64,000 bases of DNA from Clitopilus passeckerianus (lineage: Eukaryota > Basidiomycota > Agaricomycetes > Agaricales > Entolomataceae), in the NCBI GenBank assembly GCA_944990035.1, contig CALYLX010000155.1:806001-870000 (forward strand). The letters run 5' to 3'. Positions within the stretch are counted from its first letter, which is position 1. Each line of letters starts with the position of its first letter. Below are positions 32,349 through 44,400 of the stretch, in pieces. The position numbers were made by a program, and so were the translations under genes. Under the pieces are notes generated by a model. That model searched no databases, was not told the DNA's origin, and was given only the letters and a program-made list of their open reading frames with translations.

Positions 32349-33708
32349 GTCCTACTTGGGTCATCCTTGCGTGATCCTCGCTATGAATAAAGCAGGCCAG
32401 AAGCCTGAATGACATCAAGCATCAAATGTCGAGCCTGGGGATCATTTGCCTATTATCCTGGGGCAGGCGACGATGACAGACCCATGCCGAGAACCGGGGT
32501 CAACGAAGGCCAGTGGTTTTTCTCTCGAGAAGATAGCATAGTGGCGGTGACATGGGTGGTTGGGGAAGATGCCCTTCTGCTGTTTCGTGCAGGAGGGACA
32601 CGTGAGGTGCGCCTGGCTTCGCTACACGCTGAGACTATACAATAGTTGTCGCCCCAACGAAGATGGAGCAGCGGTAGTAATAGATGGGTTGAAACTGGCT
32701 TGAGTATAGCCAGCGTCATTCCTTGTAAGTCCTCTGTGTGTCGACATCGTGTACAGAAACTCCTGGTGAGAGCTATGGAACATCTCAAAGTTGACTCAAC
32801 GTCGTAGCGACAGCTGTCAATAACGGATCTGCAATAAGCACCTTGTCACCACCAAGGAATTTGAGCAGAATGGACATACCTGTACTTTCTCTGCAGCCGA
32901 AGGCGTTGCCTCCGATTTGCGGTCGGCAGGAGTTCTAGGACGGTTTCCTGCCGCCGATGAATGAAGCTGAACATTGTCCTCGGGAAGCCGGTTTGGTCAT
33001 CAATGATGCCGGTGAACGCTAACACCTTGATTGCTGGACGCCTGTACAAAGTCGTATAAGCACCAAACCGATTCGAGCAGAACGAACATAAGTACCTTCA
33101 GCATACCTATTTGACGCAAAGAGATGGGCCCTAATTGGTGGAGATTTGAAAGACACGGTAGATGTCTGGATACAGCGCAGCGAGCCCTGAATCAGCTGGC
33201 AAACAGCAGAAAGAACGGGAACCATAGAACAGGCATAATCGATATGTTGTTGAAGAGAATGACCAAGGCAATCATAACAGGACCAAACAACGCGTTGCCT
33301 TCAGGTCGCGTCAACCAATCACTTTATCAAAATGATATTACCTGACCTTCGAGTGGCCACTTGATAGAACTTATCCAAATAAATGTGGGAGAAGCTTTAT
33401 ATACCCTTACTGGGCATACAATGAAAACACCAGTGTGCCCCTACAGAAAAGTGCCGAGAGTTTATCGCCTCTCTTCAGTTGCAGAGATATCGAAGTTGCG
33501 GCAAATGTCCATATGAGGCACAACTCAGCAAGAACCACCTACGTCCGACCTTTCAAATGACGCGCTGGAAGGCCTCGACTCATCTTTCATTAATTCTATC
33601 CAATGGCGTGCCAAACTCCTGATTCATCTTCCATTCATCTTGGCTTGCATGACCGGAACGGAAGCTTATAGCCGACTACGTCCTCTTCGTCACACTTCGT
33701 GAGCGTGG
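32349..33708. other. Intergenic, no gene supported
   Basis: Short frames only. No motif, repeat or RNA gene recognised. Confidence 0.35.
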
Positions 33709-33715
33709 TTTAAAA
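33709..33715 (+). promoter_or_regulatory. TATA-like box of the beta-trefoil-like gene
   Basis: TTTAAAA about 90 bp upstream of the start codon at 33801, with a pyrimidine-rich leader between them. Confidence 0.45.
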
Positions 33716-33800
33716 GGACAATCCAGTCAATTCTATATCAATAACTCACCCACTGAATCACTCAACCTCTTTCCCGCTTACACATCTCAGGCTCCACAAC

Positions 33801-34414
33801 ATGCCTGCCAATCTCCCATCTGCCGGTGGATCGTTCCGGATCGTCTCTGTTGCAAACGGCGGCCACGATCTGGAAGTGAACATCACTTTGCCTGCTTGGC
33901 AGTTTGTTTATTTGGATGGGCCAGCCAATACGGTACGAACATCTCCTCAGTCTCAATGCATCCTGACTACAGACTCGCGTTTAGTCTAAGCTTCGCGCCG
34001 TTGGGCCGAACAAGTACCACATCCCCCTCGGAGGATACTTTTATACAGGAGAGCTCGACGACACCCTCGTAGCATCTATTTATTCAGACCATGGGACCGA
34101 GTGGAAGATTGAGTATCATGAGCAGCACAACGCGTACACGTAAGCTGCCTTCTTCCGGGCAAGAATAGCAAGCAGCTGACGGTGATCTACATTCAGTATT
34201 GTACTGAATAAACTGCCCCACCTTGGCTGGTCGGTTCCCTCTGGAAATGAGAACGCTGAAGTAAGTTTTCGATGTCGCCTTGAATAGTTATACCTCTCCC
34301 CTGACTTCGCCATGATACGTCTCGCAGGTCAAAATTCAACCCATCATTAGTACCAAGAGCATCCCTCCCCAGTTCATACCCACTCAATTGTTCAGGTTTG
34401 AGCCTATTCGTTGA
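33801..34414 (+). CDS. Small cytosolic beta-trefoil-like protein (protease-inhibitor or lectin type)
   Basis: 143 residues from four exons, 33801-33932, 33991-34139, 34197-34260 and 34328-34414, which sum exactly to 432 nt. No signal peptide. The chain is a run of short beta-strand-like segments (GGSFRIVSVANGGHDLEVNI, GPNKYHIPLGGYFYTGELDD, GTEWKIEYHEQHNAYTIVLN, LGWSVPSGN) and ends QLFRFEPIR. Strand spacing, the aromatic W/Y pattern and the ending resemble mushroom beta-trefoil proteins: the cospin-type serine protease inhibitors or mycocypins and ricin-B-like lectins, which are small, signal-less defence proteins. The match is by general shape rather than a diagnostic motif, so the inhibitor-or-lectin assignment is an inference. 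Confidence 0.6.
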
Positions 34415-34793
34415 AGATTTGTAATGAATCATGTGTAGTGATTCGGTGCGACTTACACGATGGGATGGAAGTCTTGACCATCCAGAAGCGCGGGATATAA
34501 GAATGACGCGAATAACGATCTTGAGGAGAAATAATAGATTTGCTGCGAATGCCGGAAAAGCTTGATAGTGCTGGGGAAATACCGAGTTGCCGGTGAATGA
34601 TCTTCTTCTACACGATCCCTCTGTACGTCCAGAATCCCTTCCACACCGTACATATGGTTGACGAAGTTAATCCAAAGCAGGGTCGGTAGGCCACCTAATT
34701 GGTGCAATAAAAGAGAATGACACTATTAAATCGTATCTCTAAAATGAATACAGTTACAAATTGACGGAGCCTTATAAATATCCTATAGAGGGC
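34415..34793. other. Convergent spacer
   Basis: The 3' flanks of the beta-trefoil-like gene (+) and of FAD oxidoreductase copy 1 (-). No further gene. Confidence 0.4.
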
Positions 34794-36722
34794 CTAAACA
34801 AGGAAACCCTCCCCTAGGAGGGACATCACGTTCTTGGGATCAATTCTACGCTTGATCTCCTTCATCCTGTTCAAGCTTTCGCCAAATACGATATCCAAAG
34901 ATGTTCCCGGTATTGCGTAGTTAGGATAGTGCACGTCGCTCCACTTCCCCTGGCCTTCTCTCACCACCACTTCCTGCAATTCCTTTCCAGCTTTCTCGAT
35001 AGCATCGTGGAAGTATTCGTAATCTGCTGCGTCGGTGTAGTCGAACCAGAAGGCGGATGGTGTGACGGGGTTGGATGCAGAGTGAGGATACGCGGCAGGG
35101 AATGTTGAATGTGCAAAGTGGTTGTGGAATGGCTCTGCGAACCAGATCGTGTTTCCAGCCGATCGGTTATGGGCAATAGCGTCTGCGCGAGCAGCATCCA
35201 CGATGGATCGGCCGGCCTGGAGGATTGGCAGCGTGTATCGCAGGATTGGGACGCCGTTAAGCAAGCAGCCGACACCACTTTAAATATGATGTCAGAAATG
35301 CCTGATATAGCTCGATGATCGACAACGGCCTTACGGAGGAAGAGCACCCTCTTTGATGAATTGGGCGTGCCTTGTGATCTTCGTTGTATCAGCCACCGCG
35401 GGGATAGATAGGAAATTTTGGAAAGGTGCTGGTGCTGGAGTCGGCGCGTCGTAAAAGAAGAAGATTAACCACGCAGGCTGTAGAAAAAGTCTTATGTCAG
35501 CATTTGCATTAAACCAGAGTTACCGAGTTGAACACACTCACCCCGTCAGGTGTGATAGCGTAACCTGCATTCATCTGAGCTTTCTCATCTTTGTTGTTGG
35601 TGCTGAAGTCTTCAAGGGCCTTCATTACTTCATCGCTATGGTCCACAGTGAACGTCCTGCTGCCCGCCTAAACACGAGATCGTTGGTGAACGGTGAATAA
35701 ATTAGACCATGACGAGAATTTCTTTGACACACCCAGACGACACCTGTTGGCCAAGTCTTCACGGTAACGCTCGTGATGATCCCAAAGTTGTTCAGCCCAC
35801 CACGAAGTCCGAAGAATAAATCGGGTTGATCTCTCTCGGTTACGTTGACATATGTCCCGTTTGGTAAGACAAGATCAAATGCGAGGACATTGTCGATCCC
35901 TAAGCCGTGTTGATTGGTATACCATGAGTAACCCCCTCCATAGATAAATCCCATTCCTATTATAACAAGATATTGATCAGTCTCTTCAGGTCCACAGACA
36001 GAACTCTCATATGTAGCTCACCGATACCCTCAATCCTCGAGCCCACCACCGTTCTATTGTACGGGTCCAGCTTGTCGTAAACCTGATCGAAGGTCCAACC
36101 AGAGCCCAATTTTACGGTTTGAGCTTGTGCATCATAGTCGAAGTCGAGGAAATTGTGTAGAGATATCTGAACGCCAAGAGTTGATGAAAAACCTGGATTC
36201 ATGATGTGGCCGCCGGATTTGATCTAATTGAGGAGCGCCGGTCAGATGGGACATCCATAATTCGAAGGCGAAGGAAAGAAGAGTTCATACTGCAAATGGC
36301 GAGCGGATGTCGTCCCTTCCAATGATTTTTATCTATAGACATGTGTCGCAAGTTTAGTTCGCTGGAATCTTGCGAATCCGGGTTCGTAGGGTGCTTACAG
36401 CAGTTTGGGCCTCTGCAATAGTCGTTGGAGCCACTCCGCAAGTCGCCTCCTGGGATGACACCGACTCATAGTGCTCTATGGTAGCTCTATACTCGGAGGT
36501 ATCTTGTTCACAATGACAAATATGTTGGTTATAACTTTGATGTCGAAAAGAAAACCTCTGACCTGGAAGGTGCACGATGGAAGGGAGCTGCTGTAAAAGC
36601 TCCTGGCATGCCTTCGAAGCGTTCGGAAGCTTAGGCGCAGCATTGACCCTGGCTTGGAGGACAGAAAGGAAAACAACCAATGAGGTGGGTAGGAGTAATA
36701 GTGGCTTCGATAGGAAAACCAT
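34794..36722 (-). CDS. Secreted FAD-linked oxidoreductase (BBE/VAO type), copy 1
   Basis: 494 residues from eight exons: 36722-36563, 36502-36399, 36332-36291, 36223-36022, 35956-35733, 35667-35542, 35477-35335, 35277-34794. The signal peptide MVFLSKPLLLLPTSLVVFLS leads to a PCMH-type FAD domain: CGVAPTTIAEAQTA, then FAIKSGGHIMNPGFSSTLGV, whose His108 is the predicted covalent FAD attachment site. GGGYSWYTNQHGLGIDNV follows and lacks the Cys that makes a second FAD bond in bicovalent berberine-bridge enzymes. PDLFFGLRGGLNNFGI is the usual FAD-domain end. The C-terminus (EIKRRIDPKNVMSLLGEGFL) matches the BBE-domain tail. Such enzymes oxidise sugars, alcohols or secondary metabolites with O2; the substrate is unknown. 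TATA lies 53-60 bp upstream. Confidence 0.88.
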
Positions 36723-36774
36723 TGTCGGTACCGATGTAGAGAATTGGTGACGGGCTGAGGCAAAAACACCACAG

Positions 36775-36782
36775 CTTATATA
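36775..36782 (-). promoter_or_regulatory. TATA box of FAD oxidoreductase copy 1
   Basis: TATATAAG on the minus strand, ending 53 bp before the ATG. Confidence 0.6.
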
Positions 36783-39767
36783 CCGTCATGTCTATGCCTT
36801 GACGAGGAGATACGGAGCGAGCGATGTCCATTTCTTACGCCAAATTCAGGCGATGACTCAGCCTGGGCAGAACCACGCGGATCACAAGAGGTCGACGCTT
36901 ACTGTTAGTAAACAGGGCAAGGAACAGGGTATGAATGGCAAGTTCGAACCCTGGCATGGCGCCCACAAATTGGCAGGGTTGGATCCAACGACTGACCCAC
37001 AGGACATCAATGGACCTTCCGGCAAGGCTAACTTTCTTAATCCATAACTTAGTACAGTAGTCAATGACCTAGCTCCTCCGAGTCAATTAGTAGCCGAGCT
37101 CAGCTGGCTCCAAGAAATTTAAACGGATATGTCATTCACTTCGTATCCAGTCTTTAAAAGACTCCCCAAGCATAGGTCTGGACGTTTTGGAGGCCCTGTG
37201 CACGCGGCACTACATTGACAAGTCGGAAGGTCGACGACGGCCAAGATATCCGCGTAACTACCGAGGGAAAAGTGCTCCAAAGCACGGGTGCCTATTCTCC
37301 GTCAATCATCAAGGTAATCAATAGTCGGCGCGATTTTCAGAGTGGGCCTGTGAATAACAACCCCGAAATCGGACCCGGGCCTTGGTAAGGATTGAAGGGA
37401 CTCGAGAGATAAGTGCTATAGGCGGGGGAGTTGACCCCGCCGTTGGCTGTCGTGTAATCCAAGTGCGCCAAGTGCCTCAGAACTATAATGTTTTCAACTG
37501 ATCGTGACAATCAGTCAACTCTGTTCACCAAGTTCGTTATTCCCGAGTAGGTATTCTATTGTTTAAATGTTGTTATGTACATGTTTTACAGGATACATGT
37601 GGAAAACACGAGAGAAACCGCACAACACCATACGGAACGTGACAAAGAATGACAGAATAAGCAAAGAGTTGGCATTGGTTGGTTATGAGTGCTTCTCATT
37701 CAGATGACGTTCGCTTGAAGATCTCGGGAACAGGTCATGAATATGTCGTTGACATGTGCTGTTGCATTTGACCCGGCCCTTGCTTTGAAAAGATCGACAA
37801 CAGGAGACAGTGATAAGACAAGTGCGTACCCATACAAGGTTGAGAATGAGGACCAGACGTTCGATAGAGGAAATTCGTGCAGGAAAGCATGTGCGGCACC
37901 ACACCTGAGGTTCATTTCCACAGCCTGACAGTGAACAACTAGAATCCCACAGATTGGCTGGTACTTAATCTAGCTGGATTGGCATAGAAACGAGTTCATT
38001 GCGGACCTGAGGATATGCTCCATTGAAATATTGAATTACACTGGGAGGAGATTATGATAGGGACACGAGGTAGAACTTGCCGAGGAAAGGAGGGAGCTGG
38101 AATGTGAGCAAACCTGTCCCAGAATGTTGGTTCCCTTGAATTCGACAGTGCTAAGGCCAATGTCTATCGCGCGGCTCATGCTGGATGGCTGAGAACCCCA
38201 CTGTAAGGCAATGATTCGAATCCTCCGGTCGAAGGGTGTAATCGATGGCACGATGAAAGAAAGGAAGAAATACTTCCGATCTCCGACAAAGACTTCCATC
38301 AGGCGTAGGAGTCACCACCTCATTTCTTTCTCGTGAAACTCTCGTATCGGCGCCCCGAGTATAATATTCAACGATTTATATTCCTCCATACCGTATTTTG
38401 CAATGATAAAGATTGAATTCAAGCCTTGGGTGGAACCAGAGAGTGTCCATGGTATGAATTCATCTCAGCTTCTCTTCCAATCGACCCCATCATTGACACT
38501 GCGAGGCGAGGTTGAGCATTGAAGCCCACCCCACCCCGATGGCGACTGGGTCGGTGCGCCGGCTGAACAATTGAGCAGAACGTGGATTAAAATTCCCTCC
38601 GATCCTGCTGGAGATAAGGACAGAACGGACGTTCCTCGCCGAAGTACTTTCATTTCCGGCGGGGTGGGCACTGGTAGTATAAGGGTCTCCTCCCATTTCT
38701 TGCTACACCGGACTCTCCACCTCGCCTCGTTTCCAGCTCCCCACCGCTGATGTCTTCCCTCTCCAGAATAGCAAAATGGAATCTCAGGATTCCTCCCGTC
38801 GCCGCTGAAGAGCTCTAAGAGCGTCGAAATGAAGCTTTCTTGGGCAATGACCGGAAGACATCAAGCTTTCCAGCTTCAGCGCCACCAGCGTATACCCATG
38901 ACTAGCAGAGCATTGAAGCCATGATTTAGGATGGATGGCCCCCGATAACAAGCGCACGAGCTACCATTGATGGAACATCACTAGGAATTATGGCATCAAA
39001 ACTTGACCGATATGTGTCCCCAAGTTGAAGCAGCATGTGTACCCTTGACTCAACGGGAGCGCTGGAACTTGCTTGTCCGTTGTTAGATGCCCGGTATGCA
39101 AGCTCCAGGGGCTGAAAGCAATGATGAAGGTACACCGTATGTGGGCTGGAAAACGTCAGCTGGCGAAGTTGCTCGTGGGATTGGATCGAGGGTGAGTCAC
39201 TGTGGAGAGAGGGGTGATAGGCGTCTCATACGAACTGTGGCCCTCGCTCCGTGCATAAGGACCACCTCGTAATGTCAGTGGTATGCCAGAGTGAAAGCGT
39301 CATCTTGCTTGTCCACTATTCGAGGTCGTGCAGGTGCATGGAATGTGCTGCTGTTACCGAGATCCCAGCTGAACGTTGAGCGTAAACGGGGTGTATAAGC
39401 GGATACCTCCACTCTGTGTATACGCCTTTTCCAATTGGTGTAAGTACAACGTCGTAACCCGCAAAGACGACAAACGAAGGCATATATACCGTTGGTTTTG
39501 GGCACACCTGGACTGGCGGATGTAAAGCGTATCGTTTTGTCCGATGAGGGGCGAGAGGAAGAATTGAAGAAGCCACATGACAACATGAGCAAACACCTTC
39601 AAGGTTGAATACGCGATCACTCCCCTCTGTCTCGCATGTCGGGTTGGGCAAGAAAGAAACATAGCATTCGAGAGACAAACACATATTAGTCGTAATAATA
39701 CAGAAGAATACAATGACGTGATGTTCATGGGGGAAGTTAGAGCGTTCAGAGAGGTAACATTCGAACG
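36783..39767. other. Gene-poor region
   Basis: About 3 kb. A minus-strand pair of frames (38299-38036 and 37921-37700) could be two exons of a small gene: the first begins MEVFVGDRKYFFLSFIVPSI and the second is partly hydrophobic. I found no convincing joint splice and no family match, so they are not called. The palindromic GTTCGAAC at about 36945 is not in a tRNA: its would-be T-stem does not pair. Confidence 0.3.
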
Positions 39768-41023
39768 CTAGGTGCAACTCAAATCAGGAACCTCCCAAAC
39801 GCCATAATATCCAGCGAATACCTATAAGTTGCGACAGGGTCAGCGGGAATAGAGTATAAGGGTTCTTGTTTAAACTCACGAAATGAGGGCACGAGACGGG
39901 TCTCTCGTACATTTGACTTCGTATGGTCATGGGCGTGGAGAAGCAGATGGCCATAGCTTCAGCTTCGTCCTTTGGCCAAAAACCTGAGAGATGAGCTTCG
40001 AATCGCTGGAGAAACGGCGTTAGCAATGAAGCGTAGACGGGAAGTGAATGGGCGACGTACGCGAGCTCGGGAGCCCGGACCTGTGCAGCCCTATGTGGTG
40101 AGAGTAAGCATAAGTCCAAGAAAAGTGGAGGGCGGAACGTACAGCGTCTTTCATGCCCTCCCAGTATGCTGAGCATTCGGGTACTCCTTTCGCATTCCAG
40201 ACGCCGAATACGCCTCCATACCTTCCCTAGATCAAAGTAGCATGAGCCCCATCGCCAACATGAGCAGAAATTCAGCCTCCTCACCTCAACCTCGCAACGA
40301 TCTGGCTTCTCATACGTGATCCCATTAATCACGATACGCGTCGCCCTGCAAGCAGTAAACGCATCAATGGACCAATCAAAGTTCTCCAACTTGGCAGAAT
40401 AGATCTTCGCTCCGTTGCCAATACACCGATCTCCAGGCTGGACCTCGCTCCAATACAACTTCAACTCAGCCGCCCGCCTCGCCTCTTGAGCTTTCCTAAC
40501 CTCTAGGTCGTGTTCATATTTCGATAAGCGCGAGAGGGCATCAGATGCCTGGGCCTTGTATTTCTTGATTTTGGAAACCCAGGAACGTTCCTCTGCTTCC
40601 CATTCTTTGCGAATCCGATGGCGAACACGAGGATCCGCAGGATCTTGATTGAGCGACCTATCGACATAGACGCCACCGCCAATGGCAAGAATTACTCCAG
40701 CAAGAGCAATTAAGGTCAAGAATAGGACTTTCGTAGACGTGCGAGAGGGAGGCTTGGGTGAGGTCACATTGTTGATGCGGATTTGCAGCAAGGGGGTTTG
40801 TTCGTCTACGGCGGGGCGGGAAGGTTGGGGAGAGCTTCTTGGACCTTCGTAGGTTTCCCTACCATGCATCTCATGGCGTCGCGATGCAGGAGATCGAGAT
40901 GGTCCGGCTGACCGGAATGAATCTTCCGTGGTGTAAGGCGGTGGTGCTGGCCCACTTCTGGTCAAATGTCATTGAGATGGGTGCCAGGGAAGAGAGAGTG
41001 AGGACTTACTGATTGGGATACAT
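39768..41023 (-). CDS. Single-TM coiled-coil protein, basidiomycete family, copy 2
   Basis: 326 residues from six exons: 41023-41010, 40957-40285, 40226-40143, 40090-40061, 40005-39880, 39821-39768. The start uses a 14-nt first exon (MYPNQ) that joins a Pro-rich N-terminus (SGPAPPPYTTEDS) with the VDEQTPLL motif. One membrane span follows (VLFLTLIALAGVILAIGGGV), then a charged coiled coil, then the Cys/Trp domain: GDRCIGNGAKIYSAKLENFD, FTACRATRIVINGITYEKPD, GCTGPGSRAR, ICFSTPM, CPHF and GYYGVWEVPDLSCT. The last four exon junctions fall at the same places as in the copy at 22124-23438, and exon lengths 84, 30 and 54 are identical. Function unknown. Confidence 0.85.
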
Positions 41024-42593
41024 GGTGGTTATGGGAGGAAAGGAAGAACCAAGGAACCTATTCGTTGCCAAAGATGTGTTCGATAGACGCCTTGAGCGCT
41101 ATTGCTGTGGGCGTTGACAAGGCGTTGATCCAGGTGGAAGGCGATGCTTTGGAATCCGATGAAAGAAGGCAGCCTGCCGTAGGATGGCGGTAGAGATATT
41201 CTAGCCTTTCGAGAGTATAACTCACAACATGTGCATGAGCTGTGGGTCCTTGGGATACAAGAAGGCCTATTGGAAGCGATGACTAAGCCGGCACTGAAGC
41301 GCAGCAAATCCTGAAGGCGCGGTCCGATTGCCCGATCCTGATGGGCTACAACAGGACCAAACTTGTGGGGAAGGCCAATGCTTCGCATGGCGGTTTACGA
41401 GTCTGGAGTTTACTTTATTATGGTGACCTCCTCTACCCGAGTTATCTATACTCTGAGATGCAATGAACCACAGCCTACTTGTGATTACTACATGTTCTCA
41501 AGTTTCTGTATGACGCGCCTTTAGGGCGCGACATGTTGTCCATAAGGCTCCGAAACCAACTGGGTGTCCGATAATGTTTGTAAAGGCTAAATTGAAGATG
41601 TAAATTCGGCATTCATTGTACGAGAAGACAGGTCATTGACAGTGGTTTAACGTTCAGCGTCAACTTCAGAGGTGTAGTTGAAGGCCAAAGGCGTGGTACG
41701 GGCCGTACGGCAGGTATGTACGGCTATGGCCGTAGAGCGTGATGGCCATGTATGCGGCAGTGATAGTCGAGGAGGGGACCATGTGTTTGTATACCATACA
41801 TGGGTCTATGACGCAATTTCTGTGGGGCACAAGCCCAAAGAGGCAATAGTGCATCAAGCGAACCAATTGCAAAGCGGGGACGTAACCCATCACTGATGCG
41901 GACGGTCGCTTAGGACCCTCATAGGAAAAAGGACTCGTTTCCGTAAACTCCAGACTCGTAATCCGGTGAGGTCCCCTACGGAACCGACTCAGTCGGAGCC
42001 GTCGCTGATCGACACGTTGCGGCTTTTTGATTTTCGCCTCCTCATCCAAACATGTTACGACCAACACACCACAGACAGACACCGACCTTTCCGAAGCATC
42101 AGGCCTCAGGCCTCAGGTCTTATCCCGACGAAATCGCCAATTGAATGGCCTTGTGACGCCGAGTCGTAAGTTTTCTTTGCTCTCATGTCACTCACCAGGT
42201 GTTCTCAGCAAGTTCTCAGGTCAGTATCATGCGATCATTCACTCGCTGATGGACTCCATGTGTTGCGAGTACATTTGTATTCGGTGCCACTGCTGCTCTC
42301 TCGGCTCAAGAGCTCCTCTTGAATCCCTTCCCCGCCTGTTCATCTGCTCAAGGTCTCGTGCCAAACCGACGGGCAATTCTGATGATCGCTGCGCGGGTCA
42401 ACAGATCCTGGTATTGGATGCAAGCGGCCATCTGTCAACATCGAAACGAGATATCAGTGCCCGCGTGAACCGTGCCTGTGGTTACCCGGAATCGCACAAT
42501 TATTCAATTATTCGATCGCTATGAATAGAGCCACAGAGGCGCCATCTCCTCTGTGCTGCGCCGTGTTGGACGCCCTCCCACCACCTCAGTAGC
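41024..42593. other. Intergenic, no gene supported
   Basis: Several medium-length frames on both strands without motifs. A plus-strand tract near 42260-42440 (TFVFGATAALSAQELLLNPF) is hydrophobic at its start but carries no ATG in frame after the preceding stop. Nothing is called. Confidence 0.3.
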
Positions 42594-43954
42594 ATGCCAT
42601 TCTGGCCTGAGCCCCAGCTAGCGCACCTCAGCGATAGCTGGGGACATTTACCCATCATCGGAGCCCTCCTGCTCACTGCATTTGCGACGCTCATAGGCGA
42701 GTCAATGGCCCGATCAACTTCGAACTGAGCTGAACGTAACCTCAGGTTTAATCGGCGGATTATTTGGCTTTTCGATCTACTTATTCTGGTCAGTGTTCAT
42801 TATACATAGTCAAGTATGCCTCTATGCCGCTAACTGATCATTCCAGCAAACGGAAGCAGCGTAACCGCGTGTCATGGTCTCTGTTTACCTTCACATCGCT
42901 GGCCTTCATGGGCGCGGTCGGGTTCTCCTTGGTCGAGGTGGTGGGATCGCATGGCTTTGCAATGCAGAACGCCTACATCGCCCTTTGCTCAAAGTACATG
43001 GAGGTCAATGGGAGAAGTGATGGTGGGATATGTTCTAAGAATTGGGGATTTGATGCGGATACATCGCCAGCGATGAGGGATATAACGGCAATTCTTCAGC
43101 TCGGTCTGGTATCTACTTCCTTACAGATTCACCAAGAAATCTACTCACGGAGGCCTCCTAGCCTCTTCTCAGTGACGGCATTATCGTGCACCGAACAATG
43201 AAGATCGTTCGCAACCGTATTCTTACCAAGGTCTTATGGGCTACATGGGCCACGACACTATGTACGTACCTTTTCTCCCTCATCTCCACCCACGTCTCCA
43301 GATTTGATCGGTAGAAAATCAGGCATTGCGCTGGCAGCTGCGGTTATACATGGTCGTCGCCCAGATCCCTGGTCCTACTCTTTCAACTGCATCTCTTATG
43401 CTTTCATCCTTTTGTCAACCTGCTGTAACCTCATTGCAACTACGGCAACCGGCTTGCGGCTATGGTTCGTTCACAGACACATACTCGCCTTCCTTGAATA
43501 CTAAACTCGCCTTCTAGGAATCACTGGAAATTTATACGGGTCGATCTGGGACTGAGGAAGCTGAAGAGGTCGCGGTCACAGAAGGTCCTCGTGCTATTGA
43601 TAGAGTCCGGTTCGATTTACTGCGTTATTCAGGTACGTCTGGAAGTATTTATGAATGGACGCCCTACTCACTAAACCTGATATTGCAGGTTGCATACATT
43701 ATTATTATGACCTGGAATGCATTCAAGCCCGACAGAGAGCGAACGAAGACGCTCAATTACGTGTTCCAGACCATTTTTAGTTTGGTTTCTGTAAGTTCCG
43801 TAGTTGTTCACCTTCAGCTTCAACGTGTTTCTTACGAGCGTATTAGGGATTATACCCTGCCCTCATATCGCTGTTCATAAGCATCCAGTCGATCTATCCG
43901 GAAGCCCAATCGCTCAGTATCCTCAACACCATAGAAAGGAGTCACGCTGGCTAG
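42594..43954 (+). CDS. Multi-span (about seven TM) membrane protein, basidiomycete family
   Basis: 331 residues from eight exons: 42594-42696, 42746-42788, 42847-43108, 43162-43261, 43302-43464, 43518-43632, 43689-43790, 43847-43954 (996 nt). Hydrophobic spans alternate with short loops: LPIIGALLLTAFATLIGLIG, VSWSLFTFTSLAFMGAVGFS, KVLWATWATTL, SYAFILLSTCCNLIATTATG, KVLVLLIESGSIYCVIQVAY and GLYPALISLFISIQSIYPEA. The loop motif RLWNHWKFIR and the ESGSIYCVIQ span are hallmarks of a large, functionally uncharacterised Agaricomycete family that looks receptor-like. The first intron appears to use a GC donor (ATAG|GCGAGT). The last 36 bp of the gene belong to a dispersed repeat (43919-44400). Intact. 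Confidence 0.8.
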
Positions 43955-44400
43955 TCATACTCCCGATAATTGAAAGAGAGCTTGAACAAATCACAATGTC
44001 GAGAACTCCCCGCGAGATGATGGTGGTGTGATAGATCCCAACTATACCGCGCCACACCGTACACCGTTTCAAGGCGTCATGGGGCGTCTCAAAGGAAAAT
44101 TCTCCAGACAAGTAAGGTGGTATCGCAACTCAGGCAGCGCCGATCTGCGATGATCCGTCGATTTTGCCCCGAACTCAACCATAAAGGGTTCGTCTCCTTG
44201 TTTCTGGTCCTTCACGGATTCTAAGGCATGTTGAACGCATCCGCTGGATATCCCAATCACCCGCCAACCTCCTTCCCGGCTCTCCTTTGTTAGTTTACCT
44301 TGGCGGAATGCTCTGTATTCTCTACGATGACGTATGAGCTCCAACTGGCTTCACGTTTTGATTCCCTAGTTCCTCCGCATTCATGCCGTTACATTCCCAA
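43919..44400. repeat. Dispersed duplication T, copy 1
   Basis: From CCTCAACACCATAGAAAGGA inside the last exon of the seven-TM-like gene through about 44400, the sequence matches 50172-50660. Shared landmarks include AAGGCGTCATGGG, GACAAGTAAGG and TCAACCATAAA. It covers the gene's stop codon and 3' flank. Confidence 0.8.

Noticed and set aside
36930..36990. GTTCGAAC with flanking sequence as a tRNA B-box
   Set aside because: The would-be T-stem does not pair, and there is no A-box or acceptor stem at the right distance on either strand.
39316..39777. Minus-strand frames of 124-153 codons downstream of the coiled-coil gene
   Set aside because: They begin at or beyond the stop of the real gene, in its 3' flank, and have no motif.
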